Below are positions 7,189 to 14,240 of a DNA stretch of 22,446 bases, piece by piece. The position numbers and the translations under genes were made by a program. The DNA comes from an uncultured Actinomycetes bacterium (GTDB taxonomy: Bacteria; Actinomycetota; Actinomycetes; Nanopelagicales; Nanopelagicaceae). Numbering within the stretch: position 1 is the first letter of the stretch; the number at the start of each line of letters is the position of its first letter. The notes under the pieces are model-generated. The model was not told the DNA's origin and did no database searches. It was given only the letters and a program-made list of their open reading frames with translations. The stretch lies in the NCBI GenBank assembly GCA_903921405.1, contig CAIXPV010000056.1:1-22446 (forward strand), written 5' to 3'.

Positions 7189-8048
7189 TCTTTGTCTTTG
7201 CGACGTAAGTATCTTTCAAACTCTTTAGCGATCATGTCTCCTGATACATCGGGCAGATCTTGAGCATCCTTGGACTCTTCCAAAGATTTCACATAATCGG
7301 CTACATCAGTATCTTCTTGGGCTAAGTCATCTATCTCTTTCTCCCATTCATCTGCCTCACTTGGTAAATCGCCCAGAGGAATCGTGAACTCAAGAAAATC
7401 CTCTATTGCGTGAATAAGAGCGAGTGAGGCTTTGGGTGATGGAGAATTGGCAGCGTAGTGAGGAATTGCCGCCCACATTGAAATCGCATCGATTCCTCTG
7501 TGAAGTGCGCCATCGTTAATGATCCCCAAAATTCCAGTTGAACCTTCATAGCGAGAAATCTCTAAACTCAAATTCTTTGCAAGTGCGGGGTTAGATGCAC
7601 TCAGTCCAACAGAGATCGGTCGACTGTGCGGAACATCTGCCAATAAAGAACCGACCGTGATAACAAGGGAGACTTCAAGGTCATCCGCCAAATCTAGAAT
7701 CTCGCGAACAAAACTCTTCCAGTGCATTGAAGGTTCGATGCCCTTGACAATAACTAAGTCACGAGAAAATTGTGGAACGGATACAGCGAAAATTTGTGTT
7801 GAGGGCCAAGTAATAGTCCGATTATCTAATTCATCAAGTGATACTTGTGGGCGGTTAACTTGAAAGTCGAAATACTCTTCAGAATCAATCTCTGCAATTA
7901 ATTGCGATGCAGCTGCGTTGTCATCTGCACAGAGAGTTTCCAAAAGGTGGTCAAGGGCCCCCGTTGCACCTTCTGCAGCATCATTCCACCCAGAGAATGC
8001 ACAAAGCATTACTGGATTTCGCAGGCTTGGGATTCGATGTATCTGCAT
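7185..8048 (-). CDS. PAC2 (proteasome assembly chaperone-like) family protein
   Basis: A 287-residue soluble protein of the PAC2 family. The opening RIPSLRNPVMLCAFSGWNDAAEGATGAL is diagnostic, followed by a GSLLADVPHSRP segment, the region STGILGIINDGALHRGIDAISMWAAIPHY, and an acidic alpha-helical C-terminal tail. The family takes its name from eukaryotic proteasome assembly chaperones. Actinobacterial members (SCO1667/Rv2125-like, from memory) commonly lie near mshC; their function is unsettled. The frame extends nine codons upstream, but the ATG at 8046-8048 matches the conserved N-terminus and lies eight bases after TAAGGT. It is convergent with mshC and divergent from the HAD gene. Confidence 0.9.
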   Translation of the reverse strand: MQIHRIPSLRNPVMLCAFSGWNDAAEGATGALDHLLETLCADDNAAASQLIAEIDSEEYFDFQVNRPQVSLDELDNRTITWPSTQIFAVSVPQFSRDLVIVKGIEPSMHWKSFVREILDLADDLEVSLVITVGSLLADVPHSRPISVGLSASNPALAKNLSLEISRYEGSTGILGIINDGALHRGIDAISMWAAIPHYAANSPSPKASLALIHAIEDFLEFTIPLGDLPSEADEWEKEIDDLAQEDTDVADYVKSLEESKDAQDLPDVSGDMIAKEFERYLRRKDKD

Positions 8049-8056
8049 ACTCACAA

Positions 8057-8062
8057 ACCTTA
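8057..8062 (-). promoter_or_regulatory. -10 element of PAC2 gene
   Basis: TAAGGT on the minus strand, eight bases before the ATG, predicting a leader of at most one or two bases. It is separated by only three base pairs from the opposing HAD -10. Confidence 0.42.
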
Positions 8063-8065
8063 CGG

Positions 8066-8071
8066 TACCCT
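8066..8071 (+). promoter_or_regulatory. -10 element of leaderless HAD phosphatase gene
   Basis: TACCCT lies seven bases before GTG 8079. TACGGT at 8061-8066 is an overlapping alternative. The position supports the GTG start over the upstream ATG at 8037. Confidence 0.4.
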
Positions 8072-8078
8072 CCACCCC

Positions 8079-8765
8079 GTGCAGACATCTAAACCGCCGA
8101 ATTTCTTTCAGGCCGTCTTCTTTGATATGGATGGTCTAATGGTGGATTCCGAGCCCTTGTGGTTGGAGTCTGAGACTGAAATTACCTCTACGTATGGCTA
8201 TGCATGGACTCACGAGGATCAAGTCGCCTGTCTTGGCGGACCTTTAACGCGCGTTGGTGAATATATGCATGGGAAATGCGCCCTGGCCGAGTCCCCGGAA
8301 TTTTTTACCCAAACATTAATTGACATACAGTGCGCAAAGATGCGACAAGCAATCCAACTCATGCCAGGGGCCATTGAGCTTGTAACCTCACTGCAGGCTC
8401 ACGGGGTGATTACTGCTCTTGTTTCGGCAAGTCCGCGAATAATCGTCGATGCGGTTCTAGAAAACCTAGGTACCAACCTATTCCCATTTTCGATCAGCAG
8501 TGATGACGTAGTAAACACAAAACCCCACCCAGATGCATATCTCTTGGCTGCTACGCGCTCGGGAGTCAGAATTGAGCAATCCCTGATTTTTGAAGACTCT
8601 TTAACGGGAGTTCGCGCGGCAAAGGCAAGTGGAGCTTGGCTTATTGCCGTTCCGCATTTAGTGTCCGTGGAAGAATCTGCGCGCGTAAGAAGCATTCGAT
8701 CTCTCGAACAAATGTCTTACGCGAAATTAGAACTGCTATATAAGGACTTTACGATTTCTATTTAG
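8079..8765 (+). CDS. HAD-superfamily hydrolase, beta-phosphoglucomutase/phosphatase-like
   Basis: A 228-residue cytoplasmic haloacid-dehalogenase-type phosphatase, subfamily IA. The four HAD motifs are visible: FDMDG (15-19, nucleophile D16 and acid/base D18), a motif II serine in ALVSASPR, K148 in NTKPHPD, and ED (172-173) in IFEDSLTGVRAA. The cap domain lies between the first and second motifs. Substrates in this subfamily are small phosphorylated sugars or similar; none can be named here. Start choice: GTG 8079 sits seven bases after a -10 and removes overlap with the PAC2 gene. ATG 8037 is a weaker alternative that would add 14 residues and overlap the divergent gene. The stop overlaps the stop of the RecB-like nuclease by four bases. 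Confidence 0.88.
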   Translation: MQTSKPPNFFQAVFFDMDGLMVDSEPLWLESETEITSTYGYAWTHEDQVACLGGPLTRVGEYMHGKCALAESPEFFTQTLIDIQCAKMRQAIQLMPGAIELVTSLQAHGVITALVSASPRIIVDAVLENLGTNLFPFSISSDDVVNTKPHPDAYLLAATRSGVRIEQSLIFEDSLTGVRAAKASGAWLIAVPHLVSVEESARVRSIRSLEQMSYAKLELLYKDFTISI

Positions 8766-9526
8766 CTATTGTGAGCAGGGCAGATCGTTTTAAAGAAGCA
8801 CCAGTCACATAATCTGCTGGGTTTAGGCGGCCAATAATCCTTATCCAAAGAGGCCAAAATATCATCTGCAGTTCTGAGTAAAGATTTCTGAGCAGATTCT
8901 AAATCTGCCATAGTTGGATTACTCTTCACTAATTTTCCATCACCTAAATAGATCAACTGCAATAAGCGGGGTAGCACTCCGTTATTTTTCCAATAGAGCA
9001 GTGCATATACACGCAGTTGAAACAAGGCTTTTTCTTCCCAGCCAGGTTTGGGTGACTTCCCAGTTTTGTAATCGATAATTCGAACTTCACCAGTAGGTGC
9101 GACATCGAGTCGATCTACATAACCGTGAAGGTATAAATCGTCTCTAAAATCATCCTCCAAATGAAGCTCTCTATGCGTGGCTTCAAATGTCGATGGTTGT
9201 TCGAGAGTGAAATAGGTGGTTACTAAAGCAGAAGCTCGATCCAACCACTCCTTCTCATTAGTCACCATGGCCGCCAACTCTGGTTTTGCCTCTACTTGTT
9301 CTCGCCATCGTGATGGCAACAATTCGATCGCAGTTGCAGGAGTTCTTAGCCCAGCCGGGCTTTCAAATAAATCGTGCAGAATTGTGTGAACCAGGGTTCC
9401 GCGTTCTGCATCCAAACTAGGGGGTTGCGGTAATCGGTCGATGCTTCGATATTTATAGAGCTGGGGGCAGTTGTTAAAGTCGTTGACACTGCTGGGGGAG
9501 AGTCGAAGCCTTGGATCACTATTCAC
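8762..9526 (-). CDS. RecB-like PD-(D/E)XK nuclease with probable Fe-S cluster
   Basis: A stand-alone nuclease of the PDDEXK_1/RecB-exonuclease family, 254 residues from GTG 9526. An N-terminal RLSPSSVNDFNNCPQLYKYR carries one cysteine. The active site is seen in GYVDRLD, EVRIIDYKTGK (catalytic Asp and Lys of IIDYK) and a QLRVYALLY helix. The C-terminal CDWCFFKTICP supplies three more cysteines; the C-x(n)-CxxCx5C pattern is that of the 4Fe-4S 'iron staple' of AddB/Cas4-type nucleases. It probably degrades or trims DNA in repair. Relatives lie next to trmI in many actinobacteria (Rv2119-like, from memory). A TTG three codons upstream (9533-9535) overlaps the -10 TATCTT, so the GTG seven bases downstream of that hexamer is the better start. 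Confidence 0.88.
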   Translation of the reverse strand: MNSDPRLRLSPSSVNDFNNCPQLYKYRSIDRLPQPPSLDAERGTLVHTILHDLFESPAGLRTPATAIELLPSRWREQVEAKPELAAMVTNEKEWLDRASALVTTYFTLEQPSTFEATHRELHLEDDFRDDLYLHGYVDRLDVAPTGEVRIIDYKTGKSPKPGWEEKALFQLRVYALLYWKNNGVLPRLLQLIYLGDGKLVKSNPTMADLESAQKSLLRTADDILASLDKDYWPPKPSRLCDWCFFKTICPAHNS

Positions 9527-9533
9527 GTACCGC

Positions 9534-9539
9534 AAGATA
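9534..9539 (-). promoter_or_regulatory. -10 element of leaderless RecB-like nuclease gene
   Basis: TATCTT on the minus strand, seven bases before GTG 9526. It overlaps a possible TTG start, which argues against that start. Confidence 0.4.
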
Positions 9540-9565
9540 CTCTCACTGCCAGATTATTTTTCGCC

Positions 9566-9571
9566 TAAGAT
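9566..9571 (+). promoter_or_regulatory. -10 element of leaderless trmI
   Basis: TAAGAT lies exactly six bases before the GTG start at 9578. No Shine-Dalgarno sequence intervenes. It probably drives trmI–pafB–pafC. Confidence 0.5.
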
Positions 9572-9577
9572 ACTCAC

Positions 9578-10429
9578 GTGTCTAACTTAGGGTATTTCGG
9601 CGAAGGCGATCGTATTCAATTAACCGACCCCAAAGGAAAGCTGTATAGCTTCACTGTTACTGCCGGCAAAGAGTGGCATACGCATAAAGGGTGGATCACT
9701 CACGATGAATTGATTGGCATGCCAGAGGGTTCGGTAGTTAGCACAACGGGCGGACTGAAATTCACGGCATTCAAACCACTTTTGGCAGATTATGTTCTAA
9801 CAATGCCTCGTGGGGCCACGATTGTTTACCCTAAAGATGCTGCCATGATTGTTGGAATGGCAGATATTTATCCGGGTGCACGGGTATTGGAGGCCGGCGT
9901 TGGAAGTGGTGCCTTAACCATTTCACTTCTTCGTGCATGTTCACCGACTGGATTGGTGCACTCCGTTGAGCGCAGATCTGATTTTGCCGACAACGCACGT
10001 TCAAATGTTTCAAACTACTTCGGTGAAATGCCAAGCAATTGGAGTCTCACCGTGGGAGATCTTCAAGATCAGCAACTTGAAGCATCATATGATCGAGTCA
10101 TTTTAGACATGCTCGCTCCATGGGAATGCGTAGACATCGCAGCCCGCGCTCTAAGACCGGGTGGAGTATTCATGTCATATGTGGCAACAACAACGCAACT
10201 TTCTGCAACTGCAGAGGCAATCAAAATTGATGGAAGATTTACTGAACCAGAGAGTAGCGAAACCTTAGTTCGCGGATGGCATCATGAGGGTCTTGCAGTT
10301 CGACCTCAGCAGCGAATGATTGGACATACCGGCTTCTTGATTCAGAGTCGTCGAATGGCACCTGGAGTTGATGTTCTTGCACGTCGTCGCCGACCAGCGA
10401 AGGGTGCTTACGGTGTCTCGGAAGATTGA
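9578..10429 (+). CDS. trmI: tRNA (adenine(58)-N1)-methyltransferase
   Basis: TrmI uses S-adenosylmethionine to methylate N1 of A58 in the tRNA T-loop. The 283-residue product has an N-terminal beta domain (FGEGDRIQLTDPKGKLYSF, TTGGLKFTAFKPLLADYVLTMPRGATIVYPKD) and a Rossmann methyltransferase domain. The latter has SAM motif VLEAGVGSGALT (about 106-117), acidic VHSVERRSDF, and VILDMLAPWE as the catalytic-side motif. The C-terminal RPQQRMIGHTGFLIQSRRMAPG is typical. It starts with GTG. It is divergent from the RecB-like nuclease, a pairing common in actinobacteria. In proteasome-bearing relatives the ATPase gene arc/mpa normally follows; here pafB follows directly, overlapping by 17 bases. Confidence 0.95.
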   Translation: MSNLGYFGEGDRIQLTDPKGKLYSFTVTAGKEWHTHKGWITHDELIGMPEGSVVSTTGGLKFTAFKPLLADYVLTMPRGATIVYPKDAAMIVGMADIYPGARVLEAGVGSGALTISLLRACSPTGLVHSVERRSDFADNARSNVSNYFGEMPSNWSLTVGDLQDQQLEASYDRVILDMLAPWECVDIAARALRPGGVFMSYVATTTQLSATAEAIKIDGRFTEPESSETLVRGWHHEGLAVRPQQRMIGHTGFLIQSRRMAPGVDVLARRRRPAKGAYGVSED

Positions 10430-11354
10430 GAGGTTAATTAACCTCACCATCGCACTTTTGGCAACGAAGAGATTCTTAACAAAGAAAGAGATTTTTGCTT
10501 CAGTTGATGGTTATGAAGGCTCGGCTGAAACTAAAGAGAGAATGTTTGAACGTGACAAGGATGATTTAAGAAACTTAGGAATCGACATTGATGTTGGTGG
10601 ATTTGATCCAGCATTTGATGATGAAGCCGGATATAGGATTAAAAGCGATAAGTACTCACTAGATCTAGGAGATATCTCTGGTGTAGAAATTGCGCTGTTG
10701 TCTCTGGCAGCGGAGGCGTGGCGCGGAGCAGCACTAGATTCGGCAGCACAGAGCGCTCTGCTTAAACTCAAATCGATGGGAATAGACTCAGATTTAGATT
10801 CAATCCCTTCGATATCACCTGCAATTCGTACACCACATACAGATTTCGAAATTATCTCCCGTGCCATCTCCCAACGACGTACATTGAGTTTTAGTTACCT
10901 TTCCAAACAGCTTGATATTCAAACTCGCACAATTGCACCCTATGCGATAGCTACACAACAGAGTTTTTGGTACCTAGCGGGAATGGACCTGGACAAAGAG
11001 TCGATTCGCACTTTTCGACTGGATCGATTCCAGGGTGAAATCACAATAGGCAAGGAAGCAAACACTTTCGAGATACCAACAGATTTCGACATTTTGAAAT
11101 CATTGAACACCGATGCCTCTAACGAGATCGCAACAATTGATATACGAAAAGGTAAGGCGCATCTCATGCGCAGCAGTGCACTATCGGTAACGGATTTAGG
11201 GGAGTGGGATCGAGTCACTGTTCCCTTTTTTGACTTAGCAAAGATGGTTGACCTCGTGCTCTGGCATGGAGATGATGTTTTTGTCATCTCACCAGAACAT
11301 TTACGAAATTCTGTAATCGCAGCATTAGCAACGATAGTTGACTTGCATGGCTAA
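10413..11354 (+). CDS. pafB: WYL-domain transcriptional regulator PafB
   Basis: PafB forms, with PafC, the SOS-independent DNA-damage activator of actinobacteria; both WYL proteins are needed. The 313-residue product begins SRKIERLINLTIALLATKRFLTKKEIF, a winged-helix DNA-binding region, followed by ERDKDDLRNLGIDID. The WYL domain has FWYLAGMD (W186-Y-L) and RTFRLDRFQGEI, sensing a nucleic-acid ligand in studied homologues. The C-terminal domain ends HLRNSVIAALATIVDLHG. Start: GTG 10413, matching the family N-terminus, preceded by a weak GAAGG ribosome site. The frame is open further up to 10368 but that is the trmI tail. It overlaps trmI by 17 bases and pafC by eight. In most relatives pafA precedes it; here it does not. 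Confidence 0.93.
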   Translation: MSRKIERLINLTIALLATKRFLTKKEIFASVDGYEGSAETKERMFERDKDDLRNLGIDIDVGGFDPAFDDEAGYRIKSDKYSLDLGDISGVEIALLSLAAEAWRGAALDSAAQSALLKLKSMGIDSDLDSIPSISPAIRTPHTDFEIISRAISQRRTLSFSYLSKQLDIQTRTIAPYAIATQQSFWYLAGMDLDKESIRTFRLDRFQGEITIGKEANTFEIPTDFDILKSLNTDASNEIATIDIRKGKAHLMRSSALSVTDLGEWDRVTVPFFDLAKMVDLVLWHGDDVFVISPEHLRNSVIAALATIVDLHG

Positions 11355-12270
11355 GAATCCACAGACACCATTGAGTCGTACTTCCAGACTTTTAGATTTA
11401 GTTCCGTATCTAACTTCGCATCAGGGAATCGACCTGAACATCCTTGCTCAAGACTTCTCCGTTTCATCAAGCCAAATGGTTGCAGATCTCACAACATTGT
11501 GGATGTGTGGACTGCCCGGTTACACGCCATTGGAGTTAATGGATCTCTCTTTTGATTCAGGCTATGTGACGATCCACAACGCCGATACGTTGGCGCGCCC
11601 TCGAAACTTAACGATAGAAGAAGCCATCGCTTTGTTACTGGGACTAGATCTGGTTGTGCAATCTTTGCCGCAGGACCGCGAGGATTTGAAAGAAATAGCG
11701 CAAGGTCTCATAGATAGACTTTCACGTTTAGCTAATCTTCCCTCGCGCATAAGAATCGAACCCAATATCAATGAATCGATTCGGACCTTGATTACTTCTG
11801 CGATATCTAAGAAGCAAGCCGTGAAAATCCAGTATCACTCTCTATACTCTGATGAAGTTACAAAGAGAAACATCCACCCATTGGAGTTTAGAGTCGATGG
11901 TGCACACGAATATCTGTGGGCATACTGTGAAAAAGTAGCCGGATTTCGTAGTTTTCGAGTTGATAGAGTTCTTGATGCAACCATCAGCGGTCCTCGAGTC
12001 GAGCTGATCCAATCATCTGCATCAAAGGCAGCCGATCCGATCACTTACTCTTTGGAGGTATTTTCTAGATTTCGGGATGTAGCCGAGCGCTTTGCTTTAG
12101 ATGAGATGGGGAAAGGTTCACAGAGCCGAGGAACTTCCTACTCATCTCAATGGCTACTTCGCTGCGTTATGGCAAGTGCAGGAGCCGTTAAACTGACGAG
12201 CCCGCAAGAGATTAGGTCTCATATAGCAGCAACGGCCAGCGGCCTTTTGGATAGATACAAAGCCGGCTAA
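11347..12270 (+). CDS. pafC: WYL-domain transcriptional regulator PafC
   Basis: Partner of PafB, 307 residues. It shows an N-terminal helix-turn-helix region (PLSRTSRLLDLVPYLTSHQGIDLNILAQDF then VADLTTLWMCGLPGYTPLELMD, the typical PafC form), a middle region with LTIEEAIALLLGLDLV, and a WYL-type domain with HEYLWAYCEKVAGFRSFRVDRV (W191-A-Y). A shorter C-terminal domain follows. Start: ATG 11347, giving MAKNPQTPLSRTSRLL, overlapping pafB by eight bases. A TTG three codons earlier is possible but unneeded. Overlapping genes imply balanced production of both subunits. After the stop there is a 76-base gap before tatA, in which I see no clear terminator hairpin. Confidence 0.93.
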   Translation: MAKNPQTPLSRTSRLLDLVPYLTSHQGIDLNILAQDFSVSSSQMVADLTTLWMCGLPGYTPLELMDLSFDSGYVTIHNADTLARPRNLTIEEAIALLLGLDLVVQSLPQDREDLKEIAQGLIDRLSRLANLPSRIRIEPNINESIRTLITSAISKKQAVKIQYHSLYSDEVTKRNIHPLEFRVDGAHEYLWAYCEKVAGFRSFRVDRVLDATISGPRVELIQSSASKAADPITYSLEVFSRFRDVAERFALDEMGKGSQSRGTSYSSQWLLRCVMASAGAVKLTSPQEIRSHIAATASGLLDRYKAG

Positions 12271-12332
12271 TTCCATCTACCCATGAAGCTTGCAACTGGG
12301 GTAACCTTGAGAAGTACTTACGACTGCTCTCA

Positions 12333-12338
12333 AAGGAG
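12333..12338 (+). promoter_or_regulatory. Shine-Dalgarno site of tatA
   Basis: AAGGAG lies eight bases before the tatA ATG. It is the clearest ribosome-binding site in the window. tatA therefore has a real 5' leader, unlike most neighbours. Its promoter must lie in 12271-12325 (TAACCT at 12302-12307 is one candidate) or transcription continues from pafC. Confidence 0.7.
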
Positions 12339-12346
12339 TTTGCTCA

Positions 12347-12532
12347 ATGTTTTTACGCGAACCTAGTCACATCCTCATTCTTCTCATCGTTGTACTTGTT
12401 CTCTTTGGAGCAAAACGCCTTCCAGACTCTGCTCGCTCACTTGGACGCTCAATGCGAATTTTTAAGAGTGAGATGAAAGAGATGACTGCCGAAGAGAAAA
12501 AGGCAGAGGGCGACACTAGCCCAGAGAAGTAA
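12347..12532 (+). CDS. tatA: Sec-independent (twin-arginine) translocase subunit TatA
   Basis: A 61-residue membrane protein that oligomerises to form the passage for folded proteins in Tat export. It has the classic layout: a short N-terminus, one membrane helix (HILILLIVVLVLFGAKRLP, residues 8-26), the FGAKRLPDSARSLGRS hinge and amphipathic helix, then a short charged tail. It is at the short end of family length but intact. tatC follows after five bases, the common actinobacterial pair downstream of pafBC; no tatB is present here. Confidence 0.95.
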   Translation: MFLREPSHILILLIVVLVLFGAKRLPDSARSLGRSMRIFKSEMKEMTAEEKKAEGDTSPEK

Positions 12533-12537
12533 CATCT

Positions 12538-13353
12538 ATGGCGTCCCTAAAAGACGCTCGGATGCCTCTATTGGATCACTTACGTGAGCTACGTAAGCGG
12601 ACTTTTCGTGCATCTGTAGCGATATTCATTGCTTCGGGTGTCGGTTGGTATTACTACAACACCATCATCACAAAGTTGGCTTTGCCTGTCTGCGATTTAA
12701 AGCAGGCACAGGAATCCGGTGCAACTCATTGTGGCTCTCTTTATATTAATGGTGTTCTGGGTCCACTGAACTTGCAGATCAAAGTCGCACTTTTGGCGGG
12801 AGTTATTATTTCGGCGCCAATCTGGCTGTATCAATTGTGGGCATTCATTGCTCCTGGTCTACACAAAAAAGAAAAACGCAACTCAATACTCTTTTTTATT
12901 AGCGCCACTCCATTTTTCGCACTCGGTGCGACTCTTGGTTATTTAGTTTTACCAGTTGCCATTAAAGTCTTATTCGGCTTCACTCCCAATTCTTTATCCA
13001 ACTTAGTTAAGTTCGATGATTACTTGGACTTTGTCATGCGAATCATCCTGTTATTCGGATTAGCCTTTGAGCTTCCTATCTTTCTTGTCACCTTTAACTT
13101 GATTGGCTTTCTCAGGGGAGAGACAATTCTGCGCCCATGGCGTATCTGGGTCTTTTGCATCGTTCTCTTCACCGCTGCATTTACTCCCACTGCCGACCCT
13201 TTAACCATGATGCTGTTGGCCGTACCGCTGTGCTTTCTCTACTTTCTGGCTGGCGGTATAGCCCTGCTCGTTGATCGACGTCGTGATAAACGTGCTCTAA
13301 ACGTTGAAACTGGGGTGAGTGCAATCGATTCCACCACCTCGATTGAGGAATAG
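12538..13353 (+). CDS. tatC: Sec-independent protein translocase subunit TatC
   Basis: TatC is the polytopic receptor for twin-arginine signal peptides. The 271-residue product shows the N-terminal cytoplasmic signature MPLLDHLRELRKRT (9-22) and the loop PIWLYQLWAFIAPGLHKKEKR between helices two and three. FFALGATLGYLVLPVAIKVLFGF follows, then six membrane segments in all, including FGLAFELPIFLVTFNLIG and AAFTPTADPLTMMLLAVPL. The C-terminal tail is charged. A cysteine pair (PVCDLKQAQESGATHC) lies in the first external loop and could form a disulfide, an inference. Five bases follow tatA. Confidence 0.96.
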   Translation: MASLKDARMPLLDHLRELRKRTFRASVAIFIASGVGWYYYNTIITKLALPVCDLKQAQESGATHCGSLYINGVLGPLNLQIKVALLAGVIISAPIWLYQLWAFIAPGLHKKEKRNSILFFISATPFFALGATLGYLVLPVAIKVLFGFTPNSLSNLVKFDDYLDFVMRIILLFGLAFELPIFLVTFNLIGFLRGETILRPWRIWVFCIVLFTAAFTPTADPLTMMLLAVPLCFLYFLAGGIALLVDRRRDKRALNVETGVSAIDSTTSIEE

Positions 13354-13358
13354 GGCGA

Positions 13359-13364
13359 TAAGGT
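13359..13364 (+). promoter_or_regulatory. -10 element of leaderless lipid kinase gene
   Basis: TAAGGT lies exactly six bases before the ATG at 13371, in the 17-base gap after tatC. The hexamer and spacing are identical to those of the aldo/keto reductase gene. It may start transcription of 13371-18872. Confidence 0.52.
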
Positions 13365-13370
13365 CGCCTC

Positions 13371-14240
13371 ATGTGGGCGCTCTTGATCAATCCGATTTCA
13401 GGATCTGGCAAAGGCGCATCCGTTGGTACGCAGGTCGCTCAGTTTCTACTTACCCATGATGTTGAATTTAGCGTTGTAACCGGTGAAAGCGCATCTGCGC
13501 TGATCGAGAATCTTCACGATTTCATTTCGCGCTTCCCCGATTGCGATGGTGTGATTGCCGTAGGTGGAGATGGGCTTTTGCACTGCGCTCTACAGATTCT
13601 GACACCTGCACAAATCCCGATTGCCATGATTCCCGCAGGAACAGGCAATGATTTCGTACGTACATTAGGCTGGCCACTCGATGATTTCGACGAGTATTTG
13701 ACACGAATTATTTCTACACCACCAAAACCTATGGACTTGGGTTTAGTGGAGGAGCGCTGGTTCGGTGCAATTCTTTCAACGGGGTTTGACTCAATAGTCA
13801 ATGAGAAAGCTAACTCTATGAAGTGGCCAAAGGGGCCAAGCAAATACAACGTTGCCATAGCAATTGAATTGCCACGATTTAAACCTCGACATTATGAAAT
13901 AACTTTAGATGATCGCGAAATCTCCGTGCAGGCCATGCTCATTGCCGTTGCTAACGGTCGATCATATGGTGGCGGAATGTTGGTTTGCCCACAGGCCGAT
14001 ATTCATGATGGCCTCTTTGACGTGATGGTTTTGCATCCAGTGTCAAAACTTGAGTTCCTTAAAGTTTTTCCACGAGTATTTAAAGGTACTCATATAACTC
14101 ATCCCGCGGTAGAAATCGTGCGTAGCAAAAATGTAACCATTAGAGCTACAGCTGTGGCCTATGCAGATGGCGAACGCTTGGGTGACACACCCTTGACTGC
14201 AGAGTGCGTGAATGGAGCACTGCAAACATGGATACCGTGA
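13371..14240 (+). CDS. Diacylglycerol-kinase-family lipid kinase (DgkB/YegS/LCB5 type)
   Basis: A 289-residue soluble or peripheral lipid kinase with the diacylglycerol-kinase catalytic domain. N-terminal LLINPISGSGKG (4-15) is the nucleotide-binding opening. AVGGDGLLH carries the GGDG motif (65-68, with Leu-Leu where Thr is usual), and PAGTGNDFVRTLGWP (88 onward) is the second signature. The C-terminal lobe contains NGRSYGGGMLVCPQADIHDGLFDVMVL and the DGE of AYADGERLGD, both characteristic. The likely reaction is ATP-dependent phosphorylation of diacylglycerol or a related lipid. The exact lipid is not evident. It overlaps the helicase start by 13 bases and follows tatC by 17. Confidence 0.92.
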   Translation: MWALLINPISGSGKGASVGTQVAQFLLTHDVEFSVVTGESASALIENLHDFISRFPDCDGVIAVGGDGLLHCALQILTPAQIPIAMIPAGTGNDFVRTLGWPLDDFDEYLTRIISTPPKPMDLGLVEERWFGAILSTGFDSIVNEKANSMKWPKGPSKYNVAIAIELPRFKPRHYEITLDDREISVQAMLIAVANGRSYGGGMLVCPQADIHDGLFDVMVLHPVSKLEFLKVFPRVFKGTHITHPAVEIVRSKNVTIRATAVAYADGERLGDTPLTAECVNGALQTWIP

